NCBI RefSeq assembly: GCF_043876815.1 | Contig: NZ_JBAWKA010000001.1 | Coordinates: 558,001-622,000 of the forward strand | DNA length: 64,000 bases | From: Gaetbulibacter_A sp043876815 | Lineage (GTDB): Bacteria > Bacteroidota > Bacteroidia > Flavobacteriales > Flavobacteriaceae | Reading direction: 5' to 3' | Shown: positions 51,518 to 60,734 of the stretch, in pieces | How positions within the stretch are numbered: position 1 is the first letter of the stretch | How the letters are laid out: each line of letters begins with the position of its first letter | The notes under the pieces: generated by a model | Seen by the model: only the letters and a program-made list of their open reading frames with translations | Told to the model about the DNA's origin: nothing | Database searches by the model: none | Made by a program: the position numbers and the translations under genes

Positions 51518-51787
51518 ATGGCGAAAGAATCAATGAAAGCCCGTGAGGTAAAAAGAGCAAAAACAGTAGCTAAATATGCAGCAAAACGCAAAGCTTTGAA
51601 AGAAGCTGGCGATTATGAAGCATTACAAAAGCTACCGAAAAATGCGTCTCCAATTCGTATGCATAATAGATGTAAATTAACAGGAAGACCTAAAGGTTAT
51701 ATGAGAGATTTTGGAATTTCTCGTGTGATGTTTAGAGAAATGGCCAACAAAGGTTTAATTCCTGGAGTAAGAAAAGCAAGTTGGTAA
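51518..51787 (+). CDS. rpsN: 30S ribosomal protein S14
   Basis: S14 (89 residues) in the long, zinc-free form: the CxxC pairs of the short zinc form are absent, with only NRCKLTGRPKGYMRDFGISR in that place. It sits in the head of the small subunit. Recognised by the end block RVMFREMANKGLIPGVRKAS. Confidence 0.97.
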   Translation: MAKESMKAREVKRAKTVAKYAAKRKALKEAGDYEALQKLPKNASPIRMHNRCKLTGRPKGYMRDFGISRVMFREMANKGLIPGVRKASW

Positions 51788-51856
51788 TATTATTTAAATA
51801 ATCAGGTTTAAGGTTTGAGCCTAGCTCGAAAACCAAAACCACAAAATCAATTCATT

Positions 51857-52255
51857 ATGTACTCAGATCCAATTGCGGATTATTTAACAAGAATTAGAAA
51901 CGCAGTACGTGCTAACCACAGAGTGGTTGAGATACCGGCATCTAATTTAAAAAAGGACATCACTAAAATATTATTCGAGCAGGGATATATTTTAAGTTAC
52001 AAATTTGATGATTCTACAGTACAAGGTACTATTAAAATAGCGCTTAAGTACAATAAAGAAACTAAGGAACCAGTAATTAAGAAACTTCAAAGAATTAGTA
52101 CACCAGGTTTACGTAAGTATGCCGGTGCTAATGAATTTCCACGTATCTTAAACGGTCTTGGTATTGCCATTGTTTCCACATCTCATGGTGTGATGACAGG
52201 AAAGCAAGCTAAGAAAGAAAATGTGGGTGGCGAAGTTTTATGTTACGTATACTAA
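51857..52255 (+). CDS. rpsH: 30S ribosomal protein S8
   Basis: S8 (132 residues) binds the central domain of 16S rRNA; in E. coli it also represses the spc operon. Recognised by MYSDPIADYLTRIRNAVRAN and the end block GIAIVSTSHGVMTGKQAKKE. I chose the ATG at 51857; an in-frame earlier start at 51815 adds 14 residues that do not belong to the family. Confidence 0.97.
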   Translation: MYSDPIADYLTRIRNAVRANHRVVEIPASNLKKDITKILFEQGYILSYKFDDSTVQGTIKIALKYNKETKEPVIKKLQRISTPGLRKYAGANEFPRILNGLGIAIVSTSHGVMTGKQAKKENVGGEVLCYVY

Positions 52256-52273
52256 TTTAAAAGCCAGAAAGAA

Positions 52274-52816
52274 ATGTCAAGAATAGGAAACAATCCAGTA
52301 GCCATTCCAGAAGGTGTTACAGTAGAAGTTAACGATAATGTTGTTACTGTAAAAGGGAAATTAGGTGAGTTAACTCAAAATTACGATTCTGTTGAGATAA
52401 AGGTAGAAGAAGGTAACATATTTGTTACTCGCGCTGATGATTCTAAAGATCAAAAAGCAAAACACGGTTTATACCGATCTTTAATGAACAACATGATTAA
52501 AGGAGTATCTGTAGGATGGTCTAAGGAATTGGAATTGGTAGGTGTAGGTTACAGAGCATCAAACCAGGGTCAGAAATTAGATTTAGCTATCGGATTCTCA
52601 CACAATATCGTTTTGGACGTAGCTCCTGAAGTGAAAGTAGAAACTGTTACTGAAAAAGGTAAAAATCCGATCGTGAAATTAACCTCTTTCGACAAACAAT
52701 TAGTTGGTCAGGTAGCAGCTAAGATCCGTGGGTTTAGAAAACCAGAACCATACAAAGGAAAAGGAATTAAGTTTGTTGGTGAACAAATAAGAAGAAAAGC
52801 AGGTAAATCAGCTTAA
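52274..52816 (+). CDS. rplF: 50S ribosomal protein L6
   Basis: L6 (180 residues) lies near the factor-binding site of the large subunit. Recognised by MSRIGNNPVAIPEGVTVEV and the C-terminal block AAKIRGFRKPEPYKGKGIKF. Normal length and position, 10 bases before rplR. Confidence 0.98.
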   Translation: MSRIGNNPVAIPEGVTVEVNDNVVTVKGKLGELTQNYDSVEIKVEEGNIFVTRADDSKDQKAKHGLYRSLMNNMIKGVSVGWSKELELVGVGYRASNQGQKLDLAIGFSHNIVLDVAPEVKVETVTEKGKNPIVKLTSFDKQLVGQVAAKIRGFRKPEPYKGKGIKFVGEQIRRKAGKSA

Positions 52817-52826
52817 TAATTTAGTT

Positions 52827-53183
52827 ATGGCATTAACAAAGAATAATAGAAGAATAAGAATTAAAAACAGAATACGTAAAATTGTTTCTGGTACTGAAGC
52901 CAGACCAAGATTATCTGTTTTTAGAAGTAATAAAGAAATTTATGCTCAAATTGTAGATGACGTTACTGGGAATACCATCGTTGCGGCATCTTCAAGAGAT
53001 AAAGACATAAAAACTGCTAAAGCTAATAGAACTGAAGTTGCTGCTTTAGTTGGGAAGGCTGTTGCTGAAAAAGCTTTAAAAGCAGGTGTAGAAACAATCG
53101 CTTTCGATAGAGGTGGTTACTTATATCACGGAAGAGTTAAATCGTTAGCTGAAGGGGCTAGAGAAGGCGGACTAAAATTTTAA
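52827..53183 (+). CDS. rplR: 50S ribosomal protein L18
   Basis: L18 (118 residues) binds 5S rRNA. Recognised by RPRLSVFRSNKEIYAQIVDD and the end block IAFDRGGYLYHGRVKSLAEG. It is 6 bases before rpsE. Confidence 0.98.
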   Translation: MALTKNNRRIRIKNRIRKIVSGTEARPRLSVFRSNKEIYAQIVDDVTGNTIVAASSRDKDIKTAKANRTEVAALVGKAVAEKALKAGVETIAFDRGGYLYHGRVKSLAEGAREGGLKF

Positions 53184-53189
53184 AATATT

Positions 53190-53714
53190 ATGTTTCAAAA
53201 ATATAAAAGCGCAGAATTAGTAAAACCAGGTGGACTAGATCTTAAAGATCGTTTGGTTGGTGTACAACGAGTTACCAAAGTAACGAAAGGTGGTAGAGCA
53301 TTTGGGTTTTCAGCTATAGTTGTAGTTGGTGATGAAGCCGGTGTTGTAGGACAAGGTTTAGGGAAGTCTAAAGATGTAGCTAGTGCAATCGCTAAGGCTG
53401 TTGAAGATGCTAAGAAAAACTTGGTTCGTATCCCGATCATTAAAGGAACTGTTCCTCATGAGCAAAAAGGTAAATATGGAGGCGCTCGCGTTAACATTAT
53501 TCCTGCTGCTCCCGGTACAGGAGTTATCGCTGGTGGTGCCGTAAGAACTGTTTTAGAGGCTGTAGGTGTACATGATGTATTATCTAAATCTCAAGGTTCT
53601 TCAAACCCGCACAATGTGGTTAAAGCGACTTTTGATGCTTTATTGCAATTAAGAGATGCCAAGGCTATTGCCCGCGAAAGAGGATTATCACTTGAACAGG
53701 TTTTTAACGCTTAA
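53190..53714 (+). CDS. rpsE: 30S ribosomal protein S5
   Basis: S5 (174 residues) guards decoding accuracy with S4 and S12. Recognised by LKDRLVGVQRVTKVTKGGRA, the block VVVGDEAGVVGQGLGKSKDV and PAAPGTGVIAGGAVRTVLEA. Normal length. Confidence 0.98.
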   Translation: MFQKYKSAELVKPGGLDLKDRLVGVQRVTKVTKGGRAFGFSAIVVVGDEAGVVGQGLGKSKDVASAIAKAVEDAKKNLVRIPIIKGTVPHEQKGKYGGARVNIIPAAPGTGVIAGGAVRTVLEAVGVHDVLSKSQGSSNPHNVVKATFDALLQLRDAKAIARERGLSLEQVFNA

Positions 53715-53725
53715 TACGTACAGAG

Positions 53726-53908
53726 ATGGCAAAAATTAAAGTAACAAAAGTTAAAAGCGCAATCAATCGTACGCAAAGACAAAAAAGAACTTTAGAAGCT
53801 CTTGGTCTTAAAAAGATTGGTCAAGTTAAAGAACACGAAGCAACACCTAATATTCTTGGGATGATTGCTAAAGTTGAACATTTAGTTTCTGTAGAGGAAG
53901 CAAAATAA
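53726..53908 (+). CDS. rpmD: 50S ribosomal protein L30
   Basis: L30 (60 residues), a small large-subunit protein that is missing in some phyla but present here. Recognised by IKVTKVKSAINRTQRQKRT and the end block NILGMIAKVEHLVSVEE. Confidence 0.96.
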   Translation: MAKIKVTKVKSAINRTQRQKRTLEALGLKKIGQVKEHEATPNILGMIAKVEHLVSVEEAK

Positions 53909-53921
53909 TTTAAACTGAAAA

Positions 53922-54374
53922 ATGGATTTAAGTAATTTAAAACCTGCAGAAGGTTCAGTAAAAAGTAACGGAAAACGTGTAGGACGTGGACAAGGTTCCG
54001 GAAAAGGTGGTACCGCTACTCGTGGACACAAAGGAGCTAAATCTCGTTCTGGTTATTCTAAGAAAATAGGATTTGAAGGTGGACAAATGCCGCTTCAAAG
54101 ACGTGTTCCTAAATTTGGTTTTACCAATATTAATCGCGTAGAATATCAAAGTGTAAATTTAGATACTTTACAAGCATTGGTTGACGATAAAAAGATTAAA
54201 GATACCGTAGATTTAGACATTCTTATGGCTAATGGTTTAACCGGAAAAAATGATCTGGTTAAGGTTTTAGGTCGAGGGGAATTAAAAGCTAAATTAAAAG
54301 TGTCTGCTCATAAGTTTAGTGCTTCAGCAAAAGCTGCCATTGAAGCTGCAGGAGGAGAAGCAATAACTTTATAA
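53922..54374 (+). CDS. rplO: 50S ribosomal protein L15
   Basis: L15 (150 residues) takes part in late assembly. The glycine-rich start is MDLSNLKPAEGSVKSNGKR and RGQGSGKGGTATRGHKGAKS, then FEGGQMPLQRRVPKFGFTN. secY follows after 9 bases. Confidence 0.98.
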   Translation: MDLSNLKPAEGSVKSNGKRVGRGQGSGKGGTATRGHKGAKSRSGYSKKIGFEGGQMPLQRRVPKFGFTNINRVEYQSVNLDTLQALVDDKKIKDTVDLDILMANGLTGKNDLVKVLGRGELKAKLKVSAHKFSASAKAAIEAAGGEAITL

Positions 54375-54383
54375 GCCTGATTT

Positions 54384-55727
54384 ATGAAATTTATAGAATC
54401 AATAAAAAATGTTTGGAAAATTGAGGAGCTAAGAGACAGAATCCTAATTACATTAAGTCTTCTTTTAGTTTACCGATTTGGTGCTCAAGTGGTTTTACCT
54501 GGTATCGATGCGGCTCAGTTAAGTGAATTATCTAGTAACACAGAAACTGGTTTACTTGGGTTACTTAACGCCTTTACCGGTGGTGCTTTTGCTAACGCTT
54601 CAGTTTTCGCTCTAGGTATTATGCCTTACATTTCTGCTTCTATTGTGGTTCAATTAATGGGTATTGCAATACCTTACCTTCAAAAGTTACAAAAGGAAGG
54701 CGCTAGTGGGCAAAAGAAAATAACACAAATTACGCGCTGGTTAACCATCGGTATTTGTTTGGTTCAGGCACCTGGATATTTAGCAAGTTTACCTGCATTG
54801 GGTATTCCTCAAAGTGCTTTTTTATTAGGTTCAGGACCGTTATTTTACTTTTCTTCTGTGACCATATTGGTAACGGGAACCATCTTCGCGATGTGGTTGG
54901 GTGAAAAGATTTCAGATAAAGGTATAGGGAATGGTATTTCACTTTTAATTATGGTGGGTATTATTGCACGTTTACCGGCATCTTTTATCCAGAACTCTGC
55001 AGCTCGTTTAGAAGGAAACAATGTGATGTTAATTCTTTTTGAATTAGTAATCTGGTTTGTAATTATTCTGGCTTCAGTTATGTTAGTTATGGGCGTTCGT
55101 AAAATCGCAGTTCAATATGCTAGACGTACAGCCTCTGGCGGTTATGAGAAAAATGCTATGGCCGGGTCTAGACAGTACATTCCATTAAAATTGAATGCGT
55201 CAGGAGTAATGCCGATCATCTTCGCACAAGCTATCATGTTTGTTCCAGGGTTAATTGGAGGTGCGCTTGGAAGCACAAGTTCAGTTGGGAATTGGATACA
55301 AACTAATTTCTCTGATATGTTCGGGTTATGGTACAACGTATTGTTCGCCTTACTGATTATCATATTTACATATTTTTACACGGCGATCACAGTACCTACC
55401 AATAAAATGGCAGATGACTTAAAACGTAGTGGTGGTTTTATTCCGGGTATTCGACCAGGGTCAGAAACCTCAGAATATTTAGATAAAATAATGTCTCAAA
55501 TCACACTTCCAGGATCTATATTCTTGGCATTAATTGCTGTGTTCCCAGCTTTTATTGTGAAGCTTATGGATGTACAAGCTGGATGGGCTTTGTTCTTCGG
55601 AGGAACCTCATTGCTTATTATGGTTGGAGTTGCGATTGATACCATGCAACAAGTAAATTCATACTTGTTGAATAGACATTATGATGGCTTGATGAAAACA
55701 GGTAAAAATAGAAAAGCAGTAGCTTAA
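54384..55727 (+). CDS. secY: Protein translocase channel subunit SecY
   Basis: SecY (447 residues) is the channel of the Sec translocase, with ten membrane segments. Recognised by ELRDRILITLSLLLVYRFGA, the plug region near GLLNAFTGGAFANASVFALG, and GIMPYISASIVVQLM. The cytoplasmic loop contains PGIRPGSETSEYLD and the last part VGVAIDTMQQVNSYLLNRHY. It follows rplO in the spc order. Confidence 0.98.
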   Translation: MKFIESIKNVWKIEELRDRILITLSLLLVYRFGAQVVLPGIDAAQLSELSSNTETGLLGLLNAFTGGAFANASVFALGIMPYISASIVVQLMGIAIPYLQKLQKEGASGQKKITQITRWLTIGICLVQAPGYLASLPALGIPQSAFLLGSGPLFYFSSVTILVTGTIFAMWLGEKISDKGIGNGISLLIMVGIIARLPASFIQNSAARLEGNNVMLILFELVIWFVIILASVMLVMGVRKIAVQYARRTASGGYEKNAMAGSRQYIPLKLNASGVMPIIFAQAIMFVPGLIGGALGSTSSVGNWIQTNFSDMFGLWYNVLFALLIIIFTYFYTAITVPTNKMADDLKRSGGFIPGIRPGSETSEYLDKIMSQITLPGSIFLALIAVFPAFIVKLMDVQAGWALFFGGTSLLIMVGVAIDTMQQVNSYLLNRHYDGLMKTGKNRKAVA

Positions 55728-55738
55728 TATAAAATACT

Positions 55739-55954
55739 ATGGCAAAACAAGCAGCAATAGAGCAAGACGGAACCATTATTGAAGCATTATCAAATGCCAT
55801 GTTCCGTGTTGAATTAGAAAATGGTCACATTGTGACAGCGCATATTTCTGGTAAGATGCGTATGCATTACATCAAATTATTACCAGGAGATAAAGTTAAA
55901 TTAGAAATGAGTCCTTATGATTTGACTAAGGCTCGTATAACTTATAGATACTAA
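55739..55954 (+). CDS. infA: Translation initiation factor IF-1
   Basis: IF-1 (71 residues) is an OB-fold protein that blocks the A site during initiation. Recognised by AIEQDGTIIEALSNAMFRVE and ENGHIVTAHISGKMRMHYIK, plus the end block MSPYDLTKARITYRY. It lies between secY and rpmJ. Confidence 0.98.
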   Translation: MAKQAAIEQDGTIIEALSNAMFRVELENGHIVTAHISGKMRMHYIKLLPGDKVKLEMSPYDLTKARITYRY

Positions 55955-56003
55955 TTACAAGGTTTTTTAACCGCGTAACAGTAATATAAAAAACAATAAC
56001 AAG

Positions 56004-56120
56004 ATGAAAGTAAGAGCATCAGTTAAAAAAAGAAGTGCAGATTGTAAAATCGTACGTAGAAAAGGTAGACTTTACGTTATAAACAAAAAGAATCCTAGAT
56101 TTAAACAAAGACAAGGGTAA
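56004..56120 (+). CDS. rpmJ: 50S ribosomal protein L36, zinc-free form
   Basis: L36 (38 residues) begins MKVRASVKKRSADCKIVRRK and ends RFKQRQG. In zinc-binding L36 the ligands are Cys11, Cys14, Cys27 and His33. Here only Cys14 remains; the others are Ser11, Asn27 and Phe33, so this copy should not bind zinc. It lies between infA and rpsM, its usual place, 3 bases before rpsM. Confidence 0.96.
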   Translation: MKVRASVKKRSADCKIVRRKGRLYVINKKNPRFKQRQG

Positions 56121-56123
56121 ATT

Positions 56124-56498
56124 ATGGCAAGAATTGCAGGTGTAGACATACCGAAAAACAAAAGAGGAGTTATTGCTTTAACTTATATCTATGGTATAGG
56201 TAAAAGTAGAGCACAAGAAATTTTGGCCACTGCTAAAGTGGATGAAAACACAAAAGTTCAAGATTGGACTGACGATCAAATAGGTTCCATCCGTGAGGCT
56301 GTAGGTACCTTTACGATCGAAGGAGAATTACGTTCTGAGCAACAAATGAACATTAAGCGTTTAATGGACATTGGATGCTATAGAGGAATTCGTCATAGAG
56401 CAGGTCTTCCTTTAAGAGGTCAGCGTACAAAGAACAACTCTAGAACCAGAAAAGGTAGAAGAAAAACTGTTGCTAATAAAAAGAAAGCAACGAAATAA
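56124..56498 (+). CDS. rpsM: 30S ribosomal protein S13
   Basis: S13 (124 residues) lies at the top of the head and contacts the large subunit and tRNA. Recognised by MARIAGVDIPKNKRGVIALT, YIYGIGKSRAQEIL and the block YRGIRHRAGLPLRGQRTKNN. A 107-base gap without visible signal precedes rpsK. Confidence 0.98.
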   Translation: MARIAGVDIPKNKRGVIALTYIYGIGKSRAQEILATAKVDENTKVQDWTDDQIGSIREAVGTFTIEGELRSEQQMNIKRLMDIGCYRGIRHRAGLPLRGQRTKNNSRTRKGRRKTVANKKKATK

Positions 56499-56605
56499 TA
56501 ATTAACAATTTAGTCTTTAGTATTTAGACGTTGGAAGGAATCTGTTTGAAATTTTACGGTTTAGGATTCTAGCGACTATCACTAAACAACTAAGCACTAG
56601 AAAAT

Positions 56606-56989
56606 ATGGCAAAAACAAGCACAAAAAAACGCAAAGTTAATGTTGACTCTGTTGGAGAAGCTCACATTACAGCTTCTTTCAACAATATCATCATTTCATT
56701 AACCAATAAAAAAGGCGATGTAATTTCATGGTCTTCTGCTGGTAAAATGGGATTCAGAGGGTCTAAAAAGAATACACCTTATGCCGCCCAATTAGCTGCC
56801 GAAGATGCTGCAGGAGTGGCCTCAGAAGCAGGTTTAAAGAAAGTAAAGGTTTATGTTAAAGGACCTGGAAATGGTAGAGAGTCTGCTATTCGTTCCATCC
56901 ACAATGCCGGTATCGAAGTAACTGAGATCATCGATGTTACACCACTACCACATAACGGATGTCGTCCTCCAAAACGTAGACGCGTTTAA
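56606..56989 (+). CDS. rpsK: 30S ribosomal protein S11
   Basis: S11 (127 residues) lies on the platform of the small subunit. Recognised by AHITASFNNIIISLTNKKGD, the block GFRGSKKNTPYAAQLAAEDA and ITDVTPLPHNGCRPPKRRR-like end DVTPLPHNGCRPPKRRRV. Confidence 0.98.
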   Translation: MAKTSTKKRKVNVDSVGEAHITASFNNIIISLTNKKGDVISWSSAGKMGFRGSKKNTPYAAQLAAEDAAGVASEAGLKKVKVYVKGPGNGRESAIRSIHNAGIEVTEIIDVTPLPHNGCRPPKRRRV

Positions 56990-57102
56990 TTCAAATTAAC
57001 AATAGTAATAAATAACAAGTATCAACGAGAGATCAAAACAACTATCGAAGGATAAGATTAAGACCTTAATTCATAGTTACTCTCATAAACAACAACTAAG
57101 AA

Positions 57103-57708
57103 ATGGCAAGATATACTGGTCCTAAAACGAAGATAGCCCGAAAATTCGGTGAAGCTATTTTTGGAGATGATAAATCTTTTGAAAAAAGAAACTATCCTCC
57201 TGGTCAACACGGTAACAACAGACGTCGTGGGAAAAAGTCTGAATATGCAATCCAGTTAATGGAAAAGCAAAAAGCAAAATACACTTACGGTATTTTAGAA
57301 AGACAATTTAGAGGATTATTTAAAAAGGCTCGAACGTCTCAAGGTATTACAGGTGAAGTTTTATTACAACTTTGTGAATCTCGTCTAGACAATGTCGTAT
57401 TCCGTATGGGTATTGCTCCTACAAGAAGTGCTGCAAGACAATTGGTGTCTCACAGACATATTACCGTAAACGGTAATTTAGTAAACATCCCATCTTACCA
57501 ATTAAAAGCCGGTGATGTTGTTGCAGTTCGAGAAAAATCAAAATCACTTGAAGCTATTGAAAAATCACTTTCAAATTCAAGTCACGTATACGAATGGATT
57601 ACTTGGAATGATGATACTAAGCAAGGAACATATGTTTCTGTTCCTGCCAGAATTCAGATTCCTGAAAATATTAATGAGCAATTCATCGTAGAATTGTACT
57701 CTAAATAA
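57103..57708 (+). CDS. rpsD: 30S ribosomal protein S4
   Basis: S4 (201 residues) starts assembly of the small subunit and, in E. coli, represses the alpha operon. Recognised by MARYTGPKTKIARKFGEAIF, the S4 domain CESRLDNVVFRMGIAPTRSA and RQLVSHRHITVNGNLVNIPS. It carries the zinc-free N-terminus. Gaps of 113 and 104 bases flank it. Confidence 0.98.
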   Translation: MARYTGPKTKIARKFGEAIFGDDKSFEKRNYPPGQHGNNRRRGKKSEYAIQLMEKQKAKYTYGILERQFRGLFKKARTSQGITGEVLLQLCESRLDNVVFRMGIAPTRSAARQLVSHRHITVNGNLVNIPSYQLKAGDVVAVREKSKSLEAIEKSLSNSSHVYEWITWNDDTKQGTYVSVPARIQIPENINEQFIVELYSK

Positions 57709-57812
57709 TTATAAATTAATCACGTTGGTATTTGGCCAAAGGGTTTATTCGTACTTCTTCAAACTTATAAACCGCGCAACCTGATAACAACTAAAACGAA
57801 GAAATAAAAATT

Positions 57813-58805
57813 ATGGCAGTATTTAATTTCCAAAAGCCCGACAAAGTAATCATGATTGATTCTACGGATTTTGAAGGCAAATTCGAATTTCGTCCTTTAG
57901 AACCCGGTTATGGATTAACAGTAGGTAACGCTCTACGTAGAGTTTTACTTTCCTCATTAGAAGGATTTGCTATTACCTCGGTTAGAATTGAAGGTGTAGA
58001 CCACGAGTTTTCTGCAATTGCAGGTGTTGTTGAAGATGTTACTGAAATCATCTTAAACCTAAAACAAGTACGTTTTAAGCGTCAAATTGACGATATCGAT
58101 AACGAATCTGTTTCTATTTCAATTTCAGGACAGGAGCGGATTACAGCTGGTGATTTCCAGAAATTCATTTCCGGATTTCAGGTGTTGAACACCGAGTTGG
58201 TAATTTGTAACTTAGATCCTAAAGTGAACTTCAATTTAGAAATCACTATTGAAAAAGGGCGTGGTTATGTTCCTGCAGAAGAAAATAAAAAAGCTTCAGC
58301 GCCGATGGGAACAATCTTTACAGATTCTATCTATACCCCAATTAAAAACGTTAAATACAGTATAGAAAACTATCGTGTAGAGCAAAAAACGGATTACGAA
58401 AAATTGGTTTTTGAGATCATTACGGATGGTTCTATCACACCACAAGATGCCTTAACGGAAGCGGCGAAAACCTTAATTCACCACTTTATGTTATTCTCTG
58501 ATGAGCGTATCACCCTAGAAGCTGATGAAATCGCTCAAACAGAAACTTATGATGAAGAATCACTTCACATGAGACAGTTGCTTAAAACAAAATTAATAGA
58601 CATGGACCTATCTGTTCGTGCCTTGAATTGTTTGAAAGCTGCAGAGGTAGATACTTTAGGTGACTTGGTGTCATTTAATAAAAACGATCTTATGAAGTTC
58701 CGTAATTTCGGTAAAAAATCATTAACTGAGCTTGAAGAGCTTGTAAATGTTAAAGGTTTGAATTTCGGAATGGACTTAAGTAAGTACAAATTAGATAAAG
58801 ATTAA
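57813..58805 (+). CDS. rpoA: RNA polymerase subunit alpha
   Basis: The alpha subunit (330 residues) starts assembly of RNA polymerase and contacts regulators. The N-terminal domain shows FRPLEPGYGLTVGNALRRVL and LSSLEGFAITSVRIEGVDHE. The C-terminal domain shows LDLSVRALNCLKAAEVDTLG-like MDLSVRALNCLKAAEVDTL and FRNFGKKSLTELEELV. It lies between rpsD and rplQ, as usual. Confidence 0.98.
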   Translation: MAVFNFQKPDKVIMIDSTDFEGKFEFRPLEPGYGLTVGNALRRVLLSSLEGFAITSVRIEGVDHEFSAIAGVVEDVTEIILNLKQVRFKRQIDDIDNESVSISISGQERITAGDFQKFISGFQVLNTELVICNLDPKVNFNLEITIEKGRGYVPAEENKKASAPMGTIFTDSIYTPIKNVKYSIENYRVEQKTDYEKLVFEIITDGSITPQDALTEAAKTLIHHFMLFSDERITLEADEIAQTETYDEESLHMRQLLKTKLIDMDLSVRALNCLKAAEVDTLGDLVSFNKNDLMKFRNFGKKSLTELEELVNVKGLNFGMDLSKYKLDKD

Positions 58806-58877
58806 TTACTAATAAACGGCCTTTATATTTTGCTCCTCAAAAGAGTTGCAGCAAGATAAAGGTCTAAATCAAAGGTC

Positions 58878-59357
58878 ATGAGACACGGAAAGAAAACAAA
58901 TCATTTAAGCAGAAAAACTGCTCACAGAAAATCAATGTTGGCTAATATGGCATGCTCTTTAATCGAGCACAAGCGTATTAACACAACTGTGGCTAAAGCG
59001 AAAGCTTTAAAGCAGTTTGTTGAGCCTATGATTACAAAATCTAAGGAGGATACAACACACAACAGACGTATTGTAATGTCACGTTTAAGACAAAAAGATG
59101 CGGTTACTGAATTATTCAGAGAAGTTGCAGTGAAAGTAGCCGACAGACCTGGAGGCTATACCCGAATTATAAAGTTGGGTAACCGATTAGGAGATAACGC
59201 TGATATGGCAATGATAGAACTTGTTGATTACAATGAGATCTACAATGCTGATAAGAAACCAAAGAAATCTACTAGAAGAAGTAGACGTGGTGGAAGTTCG
59301 AATCCTGTAGCAGCAGCTCCGGTTGAAAATAAGGAAGCTTCAAACGAAGAAGAATAA
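58878..59357 (+). CDS. rplQ: 50S ribosomal protein L17
   Basis: L17 (159 residues) lies near the tunnel exit. Recognised by MRHGKKTNHLSRKTAHRKSM and the block NMACSLIEHKRINTTVAKAK, then DNADMAMIELVDYNEIY. A charged C-terminal extension (KKPKKSTRRSRRGGSSNP onward) makes it longer than the E. coli protein, as is usual in this phylum. It closes the ribosomal run before a strong terminator. Confidence 0.98.
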   Translation: MRHGKKTNHLSRKTAHRKSMLANMACSLIEHKRINTTVAKAKALKQFVEPMITKSKEDTTHNRRIVMSRLRQKDAVTELFREVAVKVADRPGGYTRIIKLGNRLGDNADMAMIELVDYNEIYNADKKPKKSTRRSRRGGSSNPVAAAPVENKEASNEEE

Positions 59358-59380
59358 ATGTTAATAAGCATTTGAAATAT

Positions 59381-59414
59381 AAAGGATAAACTATTTTAGT
59401 TTATCCTTTTTTTT
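59381..59414 (+). terminator. Terminator after rplQ
   Basis: AAAGGATAAACT with AGTTTATCCTTT (59381-59392 with 59398-59409), a 5-base loop, then a run of T residues. It closes the ribosomal run. Confidence 0.92.
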
Positions 59415-59509
59415 ATGCAATTTTGTTAAACTTTTCTGAGATATGGTCAACAATAAAATTGGAGTTAGGAACCATTTTTACGACAAATCGAGGATTTATA
59501 ATCTAACAC

Positions 59510-60628
59510 ATGAAATATCAAAAACGACAAAAAGCCATCGTTCTTCTAGCAGATGGTACAATTTTTTACGGAAAAGCTGTTGGTAATAAACAAGGAACTT
59601 CATTTGGTGAAGTATGTTTTAATACCGGAATGACAGGTTATCAAGAAATTTTTACTGATCCGTCCTATTTCGGTCAAATTATGGTAGCCACAAATGCGCA
59701 CATTGGGAATTATGGTACCAATGAAGATGAAGTGGAATCTGATTCTGTAAAGATCGCAGGATTGATTGTTAAAAATTTTAGCTATGATTATTCAAGACCT
59801 GCAGCTGATAGTTCCTTAGAAGCATTTTTAGACAAAAATAATTTGTTAGCAATTTCAGATGTAGATACAAGAGCCTTGGTGAGTTACATACGCGATCATG
59901 GCGCCATGAATGCTGTTATTTCCACAGAGGTGGATAATATAGAAGGCTTGAAAAAGCAGTTGGCCGAGGTGCCGAATATGGAAGGTTTAGAATTGGCTTC
60001 GAAAGTGTCAACCAAAGAACCTTATTATTTCGGTAAAGAGGATGCGACTTTTAAAATTGCTGCTTTAGATATTGGGATCAAAAAAAATATCCTAAGGAAT
60101 TTGGCAAAGCGCGATGCTTACATAAAGGTTTTTCCTTATGATGCTTCTTTTGAAGATTTAGCGGCCTTTGAGCCTGATGGTTATTTCCTGTCCAATGGGC
60201 CTGGAGACCCACAGCCTTTAGAGAATGCTCAAAATGTGGCAAAAGAAATTATTAAACGCGACCTTCCGTTGTTTGGTATTTGTTTGGGACATCAAATTAT
60301 TGCTTTGGCAAATGGTATTTCAACCTATAAAATGTATAACGGACACCGAGGAATCAATCATCCTGTGAAAAACCTTATTACAGGAAAAGGAGAGATCACT
60401 TCTCAAAATCATGGATTTGCCATAAATCGTGAAGAAACAGAATCACATTCTGACCTTGAGATCACGCACGTTCATTTGAATGATGATACCGTTGCGGGAA
60501 TCAGAATGAAGAATAAAAATTGTTTTTCGGTACAATACCATCCAGAGGCAAGTCCTGGGCCACATGATTCATCATATCTTTTCGATCAATTCATAGAAAA
60601 CATTAAAAAGCAAAAAGCCCTGGTTTAA
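59510..60628 (+). CDS. carA: Carbamoyl-phosphate synthase small subunit
   Basis: CarA (372 residues) removes ammonia from glutamine and feeds it to the large subunit for carbamoyl phosphate, used in arginine and pyrimidine synthesis. The N-terminal domain shows FGEVCFNTGMTGYQEIFTDP. The class I glutamine amidotransferase domain has LFGICLGHQIIALANG with the cysteine nucleophile, and YHPEASPGPHDSSY with the His and Glu of the triad. carB is not next to it. It is placed between rplQ and eno. Confidence 0.97.
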   Translation: MKYQKRQKAIVLLADGTIFYGKAVGNKQGTSFGEVCFNTGMTGYQEIFTDPSYFGQIMVATNAHIGNYGTNEDEVESDSVKIAGLIVKNFSYDYSRPAADSSLEAFLDKNNLLAISDVDTRALVSYIRDHGAMNAVISTEVDNIEGLKKQLAEVPNMEGLELASKVSTKEPYYFGKEDATFKIAALDIGIKKNILRNLAKRDAYIKVFPYDASFEDLAAFEPDGYFLSNGPGDPQPLENAQNVAKEIIKRDLPLFGICLGHQIIALANGISTYKMYNGHRGINHPVKNLITGKGEITSQNHGFAINREETESHSDLEITHVHLNDDTVAGIRMKNKNCFSVQYHPEASPGPHDSSYLFDQFIENIKKQKALV

Positions 60629-60697
60629 ACTAAAACGTTATAGCTTTTATTTTGAGTTTTTATTTAAAAACATCTTAAAATAAAGAAGAATTAGCCG

Positions 60698-60705
60698 TAA
60701 ATTTG
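60698..60705 (+). promoter_or_regulatory. Candidate -7 box for eno
   Basis: TAAATTTG matches TAnnTTTG, 29 bases before the eno start. No clear -33 TTTG at the right spacing. Confidence 0.45.
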
Positions 60706-60734
60706 GGGGATAAAAAAGTATAAAACAAACCAAT

